The notes: generated by a model from the letters alone, not told the origin. DNA of 64,000 bases from JAAYHG01 sp012735455 (GCA_050951365.1 JBMNIX010000002.1:1-64000); one strand, 5' to 3'. Numbered from the stretch's first letter, positions 1 to 9,069 are shown. Numbers and translations: made by a program.

Positions 1-134
1 ACCTAGCCCTCCCCCTACCAAGAACGACTAGCAACAGCCCAAGGTGAACCCTAATCATGGCAGGATTTTTGATCGTAACGGCGAAATCGTCAACTTAACC
101 TGCCAAGACAGTACGAAAGGGAGGATTAGGGAGA

Positions 135-416
135 TTGGACAAGGAAGAACGCGCCATCGTTACAGTAATCGGACAAGACCGCGTGGGCATTATCGCAGGC
201 GTGGCCACTGTCTTGGCCGAACATAACGTTAACATTCTGGATATCAGCCAAACGGTGTTACAGGAGTTCTTCACCATGATGATGGTGGTTGACCTTAAGG
301 GCTGTCGTGTTGACTTCAACCGCCTACAACAAGAGCTGGTTGGAAAAGGCGCCAGTCTTGGGGTACAAGTCCAGCTCCAACACGCGGATATCTTTCGTTA
401 CATGCACCGCATTTAG
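135..416 (+). CDS. ACT domain protein, UPF0237 family
   Basis: A 93-residue protein that is essentially a single ACT domain. The N-terminal half contains the pattern VGIIAGVATVLAEHNVNI, a beta strand and helix typical of ligand-binding regulatory ACT domains. It starts at TTG with a purine-rich AAAGGGAGG at 116-124. The next gene begins 11 bases after its stop, and that partner is a UPF0210 protein, a pairing found in many Firmicutes and streptococci. Length matches the stand-alone UPF0237 family. The ligand is not known; an amino acid is the usual guess for ACT domains. The family call is firm, the role is inference. Confidence 0.85.
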   Translation: MDKEERAIVTVIGQDRVGIIAGVATVLAEHNVNILDISQTVLQEFFTMMMVVDLKGCRVDFNRLQQELVGKGASLGVQVQLQHADIFRYMHRI

Positions 417-427
417 GAGGTCATGCC

Positions 428-1799
428 ATGACAACACTTTTCTCCTCCAGTGAGGTCCTGGAGACCATCCGTATGGTTCAAGCGGAAAACCTGGATATTC
501 GCACTGTGACCCTAGGCATTAGCCTGCGGGACTGCGCCACCTCAGATCTTAACACGACCTGCCACCGGATCTACGACAAGGTACGGCGCAAGGCAGAACG
601 CTTGGTGCCGGTGGCTGAGGAGATTGAGGCCCGCTTTGGCATTCCCATCGTGAACAAACGCATCGCCGTAACTCCCATTTCCTTGGTGGGCGAGCCCTCA
701 GGGGCAGAAGACTACCTGCCGCTGGCTGAGACACTGGACCGTGCCGCAGCCGAGGTAGGAGTAAACTTTGTTGGCGGTTTTTCCGCTCTGGTACATAAGG
801 GTTTCACCAGTGGAGATCATGCTTTAATTAATTCCCTACCCCAAGCCCTGGCCCAAACAGAGCGTGTTTGCGCCTCAGTCAATGTGGGCACCACCCGGGC
901 TGGGCTCAATATGGACGCCATTCGCACGCTCGGGCTGATCATCAAAGAAACAGCACGCCTCACTGCTCACCAAGGCGGTCTAGGCTGTGCCAAGCTGGTG
1001 GTTTTCTGTAACGCTCCAGAGGACAACCCCTTCATGGCCGGCGCATTTCACGGCGTAGGAGAGCCGGAATGCGCCCTCAACGTGGGGCGTAAGTGGCCCT
1101 GGCGTAGTGCTGGCAGCCATAAGGCAGCATCCCACAGCCGACCTGGGCACCATCGCCACCGTAATAAAAAACCACCGCCTTTAAAGTCACCCGCATGGGC
1201 GAGCTGGTCGCCCGGGAAGTATCACGTCGGCTGGGTGTACCCTTCGGCATTGTAGATCTTTCCCTGGCACCAACCACTGCCCAGGGCGATAGCGTAGCAG
1301 AGATCCTGGAATCCATGGGCTTGGAGCGTTGCGGCGCCTGTGGAACCACTGCTGCTTTGGCTCTCTTGAACGGACGCAGTCAAAAAAGGCGGCGCTATGG
1401 CCTCCTCTTACGTTGGTGGCTTAAGCGGCGCCTTTATCCCCGTGAGCGAAGACAGCGGTATGATTCGGGCAGTAGAGGAAGGTGCCCTTACCCCTTCCGA
1501 AGCTGGAAGCCATGACCGCCGTCTGTTCAGTGGGCCTGGATATGTTTGCTGTCCCGGGTGACACTCCGGCAGAGGTGATTTCTGCCCTCATTGCCGACGA
1601 AGCTGCAATCGGCATGGTCAACAAGAAGACCACAGCCGTACGGGTCATACCCGCTCCTGGCAAGAAACCTGGCGACGTGGTGGAGTTCGGCGGGCTTTTA
1701 GGCCGTGCACCGGTAATGCCAGTGAATAACTTCAGCCCCGCCGCGTTCGTAGCCCGTGGCGGGAGGATACCGGCGCCACTCCTTGCCCTTAACAACTAA
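428..1799 (+). pseudogene. UPF0210 (DUF711, PFL-family) protein, disrupted by about four frameshifts
   Basis: Translation in frame 2 from ATG 428 gives a good UPF0210 N-terminus up to NVG near 1085. The family sequence then continues in other frames: a GVVLAAIRQHPTADLG stretch from about 1088, a shift in the six-A run near 1165, GELVAREVSRRLGVPFGIVD from 1195, a shift near 1370 before KKGGAMASSYVGGLSG, and a final shift near 1490 before KLEAMTAVCSVGLDMF. Together the pieces make one protein of about 455 residues, the normal family length. No segment is missing, so single-base errors in the sequence explain this at least as well as real decay. Function of the family is unknown. It follows the ACT-domain gene in a probable two-gene operon. 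Confidence 0.85.
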
Positions 1800-1829
1800 A
1801 GCGATACGGTTTTCCCTAGCCTGGTCCAA

Positions 1830-1862
1830 CACCCGCGCATGGCTTTGTTCCACGCGCGGGTG
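1830..1862. terminator. GC-rich inverted repeat between convergent genes
   Basis: The nine-base arms CACCCGCGC (1830-1838) and GCGCGGGTG (1854-1862) can form a stem with a 15-base loop. It lies between the end of the UPF0210 gene and the convergent decarboxylase genes, where a bidirectional terminator is expected. The U-tract is poor on both sides, so the call is only moderate. Confidence 0.45.
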
Positions 1863-1910
1863 CCTGTCTTGCTGTGGGTATCCCTAAACCACTCGCTCTT
1901 TGGCCGGAGC

Positions 1911-2037
1911 CTACACTTCTTCCTCCGGGAAAAAGCGGAGCAGTGCCTGGCAGCTTAGTATGAAAAGAGTAGTAACAACAAACATGGTGGGAATAGCAAC
2001 GAAGCTTATCTTCAAGGCAGCCAAAGTAAGAATTCAT
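1911..2037 (-). CDS. OadG-related small membrane subunit, frame disturbed at the 5' end
   Basis: A roughly 40-residue hydrophobic protein with the core ISFVAIPTMFVVTTLFIL and an acidic tail ending FFPEEEV. This matches the small OadG-like partner usually found next to the beta subunit of Na+-pumping decarboxylases. The natural ATG at 2037 has a GGGGGTG site in front and lies just after the beta-subunit stop, but its frame differs by one base from the hydrophobic core. Either one base is wrong near 2030, or translation starts at the TTG at 2024. One transmembrane segment. It would anchor or stabilise the beta subunit in the membrane. The identification rests on pattern and position, not on a search. 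Confidence 0.6.
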
Positions 2038-2038
2038 A

Positions 2039-3064
2039 TCACAACACCCCCTGAATAACCAAAGCCAGCACAAGTCCGCCTGCTACCACTGACCCGATTT
2101 GGCCAGCTACGTTGGCTCCAATGGAATGCATAATAAGATAATTGCTTGGATCTTCCGCTAAGGCCATCTTGGCCACCACCCGTCCCGACATAGGGAAGGC
2201 AGAGATACCTGCGGCACCAATCATAGGGTTAACCTTTTGTTTCAAGACTAGGTTTAGAAGTTTGGCAAAGATTACTCCGCCCGCCGTGTCAAAGATAAAG
2301 GCGGCCAATCCCATGGCCATAACCAACAGGGTATCCAAACGCAGAAAAGAACTAGCCTCCATGGTGGAACCGATGGTGATACCAAGGAGCAGGGTCACCA
2401 AATTCGTCAGTTCCTTTTGAGCTGTCTGGGAAAGGCTGTCTACTACTCCGGATTCCCGGAGCAAGTTCCCAAACATTAGAAAGCCTATCAAGGCTACGCT
2501 TATAGGTGCAACCAAACCAGCCAGCAAGGTCACGATAATCGGGAAGAGAATCCGGGCCTTGCGCGAAACAGGAGGGCCTTCCTCATAGGTCATACGAATA
2601 CGCCGTTCCGTTGGCGTAGTCAGCCTGCGAATAACAGCAGGCTGGATTATTGGTACCAGAGACATGTAACTGTATGCAGCTACGGACAAAGGCCCCAACA
2701 GTTCCGGCGCCAGTTGTGCCCCAACAAAAATGGTTGTCGGTCCGTCTGCCGCTCCGATCATGCCGATAGCGGCCGCTTGAGGAAGACTGAAACCAAGTAG
2801 CGTGGCGACAACCATGGTAGCAAAAATACCAAATTGTGCTGCCGCACCGTAAAGCATCATTACCGGTTTTCTCAGCAGTGGTCCAAAGTCAATCATGGCA
2901 CCAATACCGATAAAAATGAGCACCGGGAAAAGCTCAGTGGTTATCCCGGCTTCAAAAAGAAGTGTCAGCGGACCGCGGGGCCCAACAGCAGAAGACAACG
3001 GGATGTTTGCCAAAATAGCCCCTAGACCCATGGGCAAGAGCAGCACTGGCTCATAGCGGCACAA
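2039..3064 (-). CDS. Sodium-translocating decarboxylase beta subunit (OadB/GcdB/MmdB type), N-terminus short
   Basis: A polytopic membrane protein of 341 residues. It shows the conserved GMIGAADGPTTIF and NPMIGAAGISAFPMSGR stretches of the Na+ channel subunit in oxaloacetate, glutaconyl-CoA and methylmalonyl-CoA decarboxylases. The family normally has about 370-410 residues with one more N-terminal membrane helix before the YEPVLLLPMGLGAIL motif. Here that motif is at residue 4, the only start is a TTG, and a terminator hairpin for the upstream gene sits just before it. The first helix therefore appears to be lost. No alpha (carboxyltransferase) or biotin subunit is nearby. It may be a remnant, or it may work with subunits encoded elsewhere. 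Confidence 0.85.
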   Translation of the reverse strand: MCRYEPVLLLPMGLGAILANIPLSSAVGPRGPLTLLFEAGITTELFPVLIFIGIGAMIDFGPLLRKPVMMLYGAAAQFGIFATMVVATLLGFSLPQAAAIGMIGAADGPTTIFVGAQLAPELLGPLSVAAYSYMSLVPIIQPAVIRRLTTPTERRIRMTYEEGPPVSRKARILFPIIVTLLAGLVAPISVALIGFLMFGNLLRESGVVDSLSQTAQKELTNLVTLLLGITIGSTMEASSFLRLDTLLVMAMGLAAFIFDTAGGVIFAKLLNLVLKQKVNPMIGAAGISAFPMSGRVVAKMALAEDPSNYLIMHSIGANVAGQIGSVVAGGLVLALVIQGVL

Positions 3065-3117
3065 ACGGGGTACTTGATTCGCCGCTGTTTCCCTAAATTC
3101 CTGCTGGAAACTAAGTA

Positions 3118-3146
3118 GAAAAAGAAAAGGCCCCGGTCAGGGGCTG
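3118..3146 (-). terminator. Rho-independent terminator after the rsmA-ykuK genes
   Basis: Read on the minus strand, GCCCC and GGGGC arms around TGACC are followed directly by CTTTTCTTTTT. The hairpin lies just after the stop codon of the YkuK-like gene and closes the metG-to-ykuK transcription unit before the decarboxylase beta gene. Confidence 0.8.
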
Positions 3147-3148
3147 TG

Positions 3149-3631
3149 TTACTTGGTGTACTTATCAGCAACCTTGGAGGCTCCGTAGGACTGTGGCTTT
3201 ATCCGCGCCTCGAAACCACTGCCTGTTACCATACCCACGATTTCCCTGATCAGGTCCTTGGTCTCACCCACCCGGCCCACATCCAGGTGGATCTCAATAT
3301 TGAGATCGCCGTGGCCACTATCCGCCAGCAGAGCCGTCAAGCGGCTGGCTACGTCTAAGCTGAGAGAAGCTTCATAAAAGATCCGTTGGCGCAGGGAATA
3401 AAACTTGCTTTGATAGCGCTTGCTGTAATAGTAACGTCCACCCTTACCTTCACGGTGCACAATAATAGCGCTAACAAAGGTGACCTGGTCCTCCCGCGGC
3501 TGGGAATCGGTCCCGATAATGAGGCGGTAGTTCATTTCCGGCTCAGCCGCAACGTACTCCAGTATATCGGTAAACACCTGCCGCAAGGACATGGGCCCCT
3601 TGGTTGGGCTCATGAATTCTTTTCGGACCAC
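3149..3631 (-). CDS. YkuK-like ribonuclease H-like protein (DUF458)
   Basis: About 160 residues, similar in layout to B. subtilis YkuK: an N-terminal helix, an IIGTDSQ motif giving a likely acidic metal ligand, a middle HREGKGGRYYYSKRY stretch, HLDVGR and a C-terminal ASKVADKYTK ending. The fold is predicted RNase H-like; a nuclease activity has not been established for the family. The preferred start is GTG 3631, which has GAGGGAAGG 6-8 bases upstream and begins five bases after the rsmA stop. TTG 3667 and ATG 3613 are alternatives. The position suggests cotranscription with rsmA. Confidence 0.8.
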   Translation of the reverse strand: MVRKEFMSPTKGPMSLRQVFTDILEYVAAEPEMNYRLIIGTDSQPREDQVTFVSAIIVHREGKGGRYYYSKRYQSKFYSLRQRIFYEASLSLDVASRLTALLADSGHGDLNIEIHLDVGRVGETKDLIREIVGMVTGSGFEARIKPQSYGASKVADKYTK

Positions 3632-3635
3632 CTGT

Positions 3636-4487
3636 TCACCTTCCCTCATTCGCTGTAATAATTTCAATCGCCCGGGTCAAGGCTGCGAATTCCATCAGGC
3701 TTATGGTCTCACCGCGCCGCCTGGGGTCAATTCCGGCCCGCATAAGTGCCTCAGATAAAATCTCCCTTCCTAGTTCCGGGCCAAGCGAACCGTTGAGAGA
3801 GTTCAGTATGGTCTTACGACGCTGGCCGAAAGAAGCACGCACAATTCGAAATAAGAATGCCGAGTCATTCACCACCACCGGCGGCTCGGCACGAAAACGC
3901 AAGCGTACCACTGCCGAGGCGACCTCCGGCGGTGGAAAAAAGGCGCCAGGAGGAACCTTAACCACGAGTTCAGGTTCGGCGTGATACTGAGCCAAGACAC
4001 TTAGGCTGCCGTAGGCCTTACTTCCAGGATCCGCCGTTAGGCGTTCCGCCACCTCCTGTTGTAGCAGTATTACAGCCAAAGAAGGGGGTGCATCGCTGGT
4101 GAGGATCTTCACCAGGATGGGAGTGGAGATATAGTAAGGAACATTGGCTACAATCTTGCGTTCCCCACCTGGCAAGGGAGGTACTAGGCCCCAAAGATAA
4201 GCTAGGTCCTGCTTAAGAAAATCGCCCCAAACCAGGTGGACGTTTTTATAGCCCGCCAGTGCTTCGCTGAGAATGGGCTGAAGCCCCTTATCCAACTCCA
4301 CGGCCACCACGTTGCCTGCGCGCTCAGCCAGTTCTCTCGTAAGGTTCCCGCTCCCCGGACCGATCTCCAGCACGGTGTCTGCCGTTGTGAGCTCAGCCGA
4401 AGTGGCAATGCGTTTGAGCAAATTAGGATCGAGTAGGAAGTTTTGTCCCAAGCGCCGTTTAGTGTGAAAACCATGGCGGCGAAGCAA
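3636..4487 (-). CDS. rsmA: 16S rRNA (adenine1518/1519-N6) dimethyltransferase RsmA (KsgA)
   Basis: Cytoplasmic enzyme that dimethylates two adjacent adenines near the 3' end of 16S rRNA. The SAM-binding motif I appears as LEIGPGSGNLTREL and the catalytic motif IV as NVPYYIS; LGQNFLLD precedes them as usual, and the C-terminal domain is complete. The start is unclear. The strong AAAGGAGG at 4514-4521 points to position 4505, where the codon is ATC rather than ATG; TTG 4487 is the nearest legal start and was used for the boundary. A base error at 4503 would restore ATG and give the normal N-terminal length. The gene follows the YabE-like gene directly; rnmV, which normally sits between them, is absent. 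Confidence 0.93.
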   Translation of the reverse strand: MLRRHGFHTKRRLGQNFLLDPNLLKRIATSAELTTADTVLEIGPGSGNLTRELAERAGNVVAVELDKGLQPILSEALAGYKNVHLVWGDFLKQDLAYLWGLVPPLPGGERKIVANVPYYISTPILVKILTSDAPPSLAVILLQQEVAERLTADPGSKAYGSLSVLAQYHAEPELVVKVPPGAFFPPPEVASAVVRLRFRAEPPVVVNDSAFLFRIVRASFGQRRKTILNSLNGSLGPELGREILSEALMRAGIDPRRRGETISLMEFAALTRAIEIITANEGR

Positions 4488-4630
4488 ATCTACCGTCCTT
4501 GGGATACGCCTCGCCTCCTTTGGCCGTATTGTCTCATTTGTTCTAGTATAACCCTCTCCAGCTGGTAAAATCAACCGTACCAGCCTTTCGTAGCATGCAA
4601 AAGGGCAGGGTCTCCGCCCTGCCCGCTCCA

Positions 4631-5632
4631 TTATTCCTTCAGCACATAAACCTTAACTCGACGTCGCCCAAATTCAACTGCTTCCTTATGTGTATCCAAA
4701 AATAGGTCAATGCGGTTACCCTTGATGGCACTGCCTGTGTCTCCGGCTAGTGCTATACCGTAACCGTCCACGTAGAGCTTGGTTCCCAGGGGGATTACCC
4801 GGGGATCAACTGCTACAATCCCGCGCCGGGTCGGTAGGCCTAGCGCAGTGAAGCTTCCACCCGTATCTGTAGGACAGTAGGCGGTAGCAACCATGTCTAG
4901 TGCCTTGGTAAAACGGTAATCCCGGCCGCCGCGGCTGAGTACACCCACAGTACCCACAGCTACGAGCTCTGTAACAGGTTCTTTTATAACGTTCTCAGCC
5001 ACAATCTCTTCTTTGACCAACTTGCCGTCCTCACGGATAAGGCGCACCTGCTGCTCTTTGAGGCCGTCTTGCCCTGCCCGTACGATGCGGGTTTCGCCTC
5101 GGGGTAAGTCATTATCGTCACGGCGCTGGGTAGTGAATGGCACCACGACTTGTCGGGTCTCCATCTCTTCAATAACACGCACCAGGGTGATTTCCTGACC
5201 CGGTTGAATCTCTACCCCTAGTCCTGGCACTACCCGGTCAAGAGGTCCAACTTCGATGCCTAGCTCCTGAAGGGCCTCGCCCACTGTGTCTCTCGCTGTT
5301 CGCGCGTCAAAACTGCTACCTGCTGTAACCACCTTAACGGGAACAGCCCGCCGAACTGTTACCGTCATGTTGTCAACCAGTTTCGTGCTGAGCCCTGGTT
5401 CTATCAGATCACCCTCCTGGAGCTCCACTCCTTCTTGAGCTAAGAGGTCCTTCACCGTCCCACGCAGAGTACCAACGGTCCGGGTTTCTTCTCCCACTAC
5501 CAGAGTCAATTCCTTGTGAACACCCACATAACCAACGGCAGCTAATGAAAGAAGAATGGCTACAGCCAGAATTAATTGCGTACTGCGCTTAGACCTTGCT
5601 TTATCCGGTCCTAAGGCAGGTGCCATGGACAT
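4631..5632 (-). CDS. YabE-like cell wall protein: DUF348 repeats, G5 domain, 3D domain
   Basis: About 333 residues from ATG 5632, which has AAGGAAGGAGG eight bases upstream. A membrane-anchor helix (about residues 18-38) is followed by two DUF348 modules (GTLRGTVKDLLAQEGVEL and DTVGEALQELGIEV), a G5-type segment, and a C-terminal 3D domain with the conserved Asp residues in MVATAYCPTDTGG, VAVDPRVIPLGTKLYV and AGDTGSAIKGNRIDLF. This is the architecture of B. subtilis YabE and Rpf-like wall lytic enzymes (MltA-like fold), so it probably cleaves peptidoglycan outside the membrane. It keeps its B. subtilis position next to rsmA. Confidence 0.88.
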   Translation of the reverse strand: MSMAPALGPDKARSKRSTQLILAVAILLSLAAVGYVGVHKELTLVVGEETRTVGTLRGTVKDLLAQEGVELQEGDLIEPGLSTKLVDNMTVTVRRAVPVKVVTAGSSFDARTARDTVGEALQELGIEVGPLDRVVPGLGVEIQPGQEITLVRVIEEMETRQVVVPFTTQRRDDNDLPRGETRIVRAGQDGLKEQQVRLIREDGKLVKEEIVAENVIKEPVTELVAVGTVGVLSRGGRDYRFTKALDMVATAYCPTDTGGSFTALGLPTRRGIVAVDPRVIPLGTKLYVDGYGIALAGDTGSAIKGNRIDLFLDTHKEAVEFGRRRVKVYVLKE

Positions 5633-5739
5633 GAGGGAGCCTCCTTCCTTGGACTGGCCTTGCTCTAGGTGTAAGTGTGCACTAATTCTAACCAATTTCT
5701 CAGACAAAGTCAAACCTGTTAAAGGCTGCCTGAACAGGA

Positions 5740-5771
5740 GGAGCCGAAGTCCTCCTCTAGACTCCGGCTCC
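5740..5771 (-). terminator. Inverted repeat after the BON-domain gene
   Basis: Twelve-base arms (5740-5751 and 5760-5771) around an eight-base loop form a strong stem directly after the BON gene stop. There is no clear U-tract, so it may be a weak terminator or an mRNA-stabilising hairpin. Confidence 0.4.
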
Positions 5772-5773
5772 CT

Positions 5774-6274
5774 CTACTCGTGATCGTTGTTTACTTGGCC
5801 GTGGAAGATATCTGCCAAATCTGGTTCCGGCGGATGGATACGGACCTGACTCAAAACCTGTGTAACACCACGCGCTCGCGCAGCAGCTTCCTTTGCCGCC
5901 TCCAGGGCCACCCGGTCCTCCTCCTGACCTGCCAAGATCACTGTACCTCCAGAGGTCTTGGCACGGATACGTTCGGTATTCACCTGTGGGTCGGCACGCA
6001 GTTCTTCCATCACCTCAGCGGCCACATCGCCCTCAGTTATATTCCCGTCGGTGCTCACAGCAATGCCATCGGAAACGCCCCTTATCCCCCCTATACCGCG
6101 TGCCACACGAAGAGCTTGTTCCTTTTCAGCTAGCACATCCACTGCACCTGTGATCTGGGCCTCTCCCTCCACAACATCGGCCTTAAGGCCATAGCTTGAA
6201 AGGCCGGGATCCTGCTCTAAGCGTGCCTGCAGCTTACGCCTGAGTTCCTCATCTTGACCACTCCGTTCGGCCAC
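5774..6274 (-). CDS. BON domain protein (two BON domains)
   Basis: About 166 residues from GTG 6274, which is preceded by AGGGGGTGG. Two BON modules can be seen: residues 15-75 (helix, then ADVVEGEAQITGAV and a helix ending IRGVSDGIAV) and residues 85-150 (EVMEELRADPQV, then AKTSGGTVILAGQ). BON domains bind membrane lipid or polysaccharide. No signal peptide is visible, so a cytoplasmic or cytoplasmic-face role is likely. It sits between tatD and the YabE-like gene, a position not occupied in B. subtilis. The exact role is unknown. Confidence 0.8.
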   Translation of the reverse strand: MAERSGQDEELRRKLQARLEQDPGLSSYGLKADVVEGEAQITGAVDVLAEKEQALRVARGIGGIRGVSDGIAVSTDGNITEGDVAAEVMEELRADPQVNTERIRAKTSGGTVILAGQEEDRVALEAAKEAAARARGVTQVLSQVRIHPPEPDLADIFHGQVNNDHE

Positions 6275-6366
6275 GAAACCACCCCCTGAACTCACTTTAA
6301 GAGGTAGTATGCCCAAAGTCCGGGTCTCACTGCCACATGGGCTACGTAATACTGACGCCAGCTGCC

Positions 6367-7134
6367 TTACGGCAAGGCAAAGAGACGCTCGGTGTTGGCT
6401 TTGAGCTGCGCCGCAAAAGCGGAGAGGTTGGTGCTGAAAAGGTCGGCCAGCACCTGCGCCACATGAACCACACGGGCCGGCTCGTTGCGTTTACCGCGAA
6501 AAGGCTCGGGCGAGAGGTAAGGGCTGTCTGTCTCGCAGAGAAGCCTCTCTGGCGGAATAGTAACCGCCACCTCGCGCACCCGCCTGGCATTCTTAAACGT
6601 AACCGGCCCAGCAAAAGAGATGTAGTAGCCCAGTTTAATACACTCCCGGGCCATCTCGCTGCTGCCGGAGAAGCAGTGCATCACTCCAGCACGCTCCCGG
6701 GGACCAGCCGCTTGGAGAAGCGCCAGAATATCGGCATGGGACTCACGGTCGTGAATCACCACTGGCAAACCCAAAGCAGCCGCCCGGCTCAACTGTTCGC
6801 GCAGGGCAACCTGTTGCAGGGAGCGGTCCGCTATGCCGTTAACGTAGTCCAGGCCAATCTCGCCCCAGGCCACCACCTTCTCGGACTTAGCCAGCTTAGT
6901 CAACTCGTCGTAAACAGCGGGCGTCGCCCCCTCCAGGTTCCCAGGGTGAACCCCCACTGCTGCCCAAACACCAGGATACCTCTGGGCCAACTCCACTGCC
7001 AAATACGAGGACGGAAGGTCATACCCTGCACAGATAATACCCTCCACGCCAGCTCTGTGCGCCCGCTCCAATACCGCGTCAAGCTCTGTCAAAAGCTGTG
7101 GGTCCTGCAGGTGAGCGTGACTATCGATAAGCAA
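6367..7134 (-). CDS. tatD: TatD family metal-dependent hydrolase (YabD)
   Basis: A complete 255-residue amidohydrolase-fold protein. Metal ligands are visible in order: DSHAHL at the N-terminus, GEIGLDY, VIHDRESH, HCFSG and CETDSPYLSPEPFRG. The family includes 3'-5' DNases and D-aminoacyl-tRNA deacylase-like enzymes. It starts at TTG 7134, nine bases after the metG stop, with GTAGGG upstream, so translation is probably coupled to metG. The metG-tatD order is the usual one in Firmicutes. Confidence 0.93.
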   Translation of the reverse strand: MLIDSHAHLQDPQLLTELDAVLERAHRAGVEGIICAGYDLPSSYLAVELAQRYPGVWAAVGVHPGNLEGATPAVYDELTKLAKSEKVVAWGEIGLDYVNGIADRSLQQVALREQLSRAAALGLPVVIHDRESHADILALLQAAGPRERAGVMHCFSGSSEMARECIKLGYYISFAGPVTFKNARRVREVAVTIPPERLLCETDSPYLSPEPFRGKRNEPARVVHVAQVLADLFSTNLSAFAAQLKANTERLFALP

Positions 7135-7143
7135 TGTATATCC

Positions 7144-9069
7144 CTACCTTACGCGGGCACCGCTGGCAATATCCCGGTCCACCGTAAGTACCGAGATATT
7201 TTCCTCCTCCCCTTCGCCGGGGATGCTGGCTGCAAGGAGCATACCGTTGGACTCCATGCCCATCAGTTTTGCCGGCTTCAGGTTAGCCACTACCACGATC
7301 TTTTTCCCCACCAACATTTCCGGTTGATAAGACTTGGCAATACCAGCTAATATCTGGCGGCGTTCCTCGCCAATCGCTACCTCTAGACGCAACAGCTTGC
7401 GCGATTTCTCAACTCTTTCCGCCACCAGCACCTCGGCCACTCTAAGTTCTACCTGGCTAAATTGGTCAATGCTAATCTTTTCGCTTGCTTCTTTTGGGGT
7501 CACACTTTCACTCACCGTCTTTTTCTCCTCCTTATCGACTTCAATGCGTGGGAACAATGGTGCTCCCCGCCTGGTTTGGACACCTGGAGATAACAAGCCC
7601 CACTTGCGGGCCGCCCAACCTTGATCCGCCGCTTTGCCCGGTAGGCCAAGCTGCTCCCAGATAGCCTGGGATGCATGGGTTAAATATGGCACCAACATCA
7701 CAGCCAGGATGCGCAAAACCTCGGCCAGGTTGTACATTACCGTGGCCAGCCGCTCGCTTTCTCCGTTCTTAACCAGAGTCCAAGGCGCGGCCTCGTCAAT
7801 ATACTTATTGGCCCGCTTCACCAGCTCCCAAATGAACTCTAACGCAACACTTATCTCCAACCGCTCCATGGCTGCCTCAGCCTTGTCGCCCGCCTCGGCC
7901 GCCACCCGTTTAAGGTCTCGGTCCAGGTCCTCCTCCTTACCGGGAGCGGGCACCTGCCCCTGGTAGTATTTCCCCATCATAGTCAGGGTACGATATAGCA
8001 GGTTACCTAAGTCGTTGGCCAGATCAGAGTTGATCCGCTTAATCAGGGCTTCCTCGGAATAAAGGCCATCGGCACCAAAGGCAATCTCCCGTAACAAGAA
8101 GTAGCGGATAGCATCCACCCCGTACTTTTCTACCAGAACCAAGGGGTCCACCACGTTACCCTTGGACTTGGACATCTTGCCGCTGTCTAAGATAAGCCAG
8201 CCGTGGCCGAATACCTTTTTCGGCAGTGGGATGTCTAAGGCCATGAGCATCATGGGCCAAATAACCGTATGAAAGCGCACAATCTCTTTACCCACCAGGT
8301 GTAGGTCGGCGGGCCAATAGTGCCGGAACTTGCTCTCATCCTCCGATCCATAACCCAGGACAGTAATATAGTTGGAGAGGGCATCGATCCAAACGTATAT
8401 TACGTGCCCGGGATCGAACGGCACCGGGATACCCCAATCGAAAGTGGTCCTGGAAACTGAGAGATCCTCTAGCCCCTGTTTAACAAAACTGATCATCTCA
8501 TTCCTTCGCGAGGCAGGCTGGATAAAATCTGGGTTTTCCTCAATGAACTTTAACCAGCGGTCGGCATACTTAGAGAGGCGGAAAAAGTAACTCTCTTCCT
8601 TAACCAACTCCACTGGGCGACCACAGTCCGGACAAACATGCTCCTCTCCGGCCTGTCGCTCAGTCCAATGGGTCTCACAGGGCACACAGTACCAGCCTGA
8701 GTATTCGGCCTTATAGATGTCGCCCTTGTCGTAAAGGCGCTGGAAGATCTGCTGTACCGCCTTCATGTGGCGCTCATCGGTGGTACGAATAAAATCGTCA
8801 TAGCTGATATCCAGCGTCTGCCACAGGTGGCGAAACCCGTCTACAATCCTGTCCACGTACTCCTGGGGTGAAACCCCGTGCTGTCGGGCCACACGCTCGA
8901 TCTTCTGCCCGTGCTCATCTGAGCCGGTAAGAAACATTACGTCATACCCCTGGTGACGCTTAAATCGCGCCAGGGCATCTGCCGCCACGGTGGTGTAAGC
9001 GTGCCCGATATGCAGTTTGTCGCTGGGATAATAGATGGGCGTCGTCAAATAAAAGGTCTTTTTCTCCAC
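7144..9069 (-). CDS. metG: Methionyl-tRNA synthetase with C-terminal tRNA-binding domain
   Basis: Class I synthetase of about 641 residues that charges tRNA-Met. It has the HIGH-type signature KLHIGHAYTT, a zinc knuckle with Cys pairs (CVPC and CPDC), the KMSKSKGNVVDP loop, an anticodon-binding helical domain, and a C-terminal EMAP/OB-fold domain beginning QVELRVAEVL, separated by an acidic linker. GTG 9069 is chosen because GGGAGG lies seven bases upstream. A T-box leader with its own promoter precedes the gene, so expression should rise when uncharged tRNA-Met accumulates. Confidence 0.96.
   Translation of the reverse strand: MEKKTFYLTTPIYYPSDKLHIGHAYTTVAADALARFKRHQGYDVMFLTGSDEHGQKIERVARQHGVSPQEYVDRIVDGFRHLWQTLDISYDDFIRTTDERHMKAVQQIFQRLYDKGDIYKAEYSGWYCVPCETHWTERQAGEEHVCPDCGRPVELVKEESYFFRLSKYADRWLKFIEENPDFIQPASRRNEMISFVKQGLEDLSVSRTTFDWGIPVPFDPGHVIYVWIDALSNYITVLGYGSEDESKFRHYWPADLHLVGKEIVRFHTVIWPMMLMALDIPLPKKVFGHGWLILDSGKMSKSKGNVVDPLVLVEKYGVDAIRYFLLREIAFGADGLYSEEALIKRINSDLANDLGNLLYRTLTMMGKYYQGQVPAPGKEEDLDRDLKRVAAEAGDKAEAAMERLEISVALEFIWELVKRANKYIDEAAPWTLVKNGESERLATVMYNLAEVLRILAVMLVPYLTHASQAIWEQLGLPGKAADQGWAARKWGLLSPGVQTRRGAPLFPRIEVDKEEKKTVSESVTPKEASEKISIDQFSQVELRVAEVLVAERVEKSRKLLRLEVAIGEERRQILAGIAKSYQPEMLVGKKIVVVANLKPAKLMGMESNGMLLAASIPGEGEEENISVLTVDRDIASGARVR

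Noticed and set aside
6337..7350. A 337-codon plus-strand frame opposite tatD
   Set aside because: It mirrors tatD and metG on the other strand and lacks a ribosome site and family pattern.
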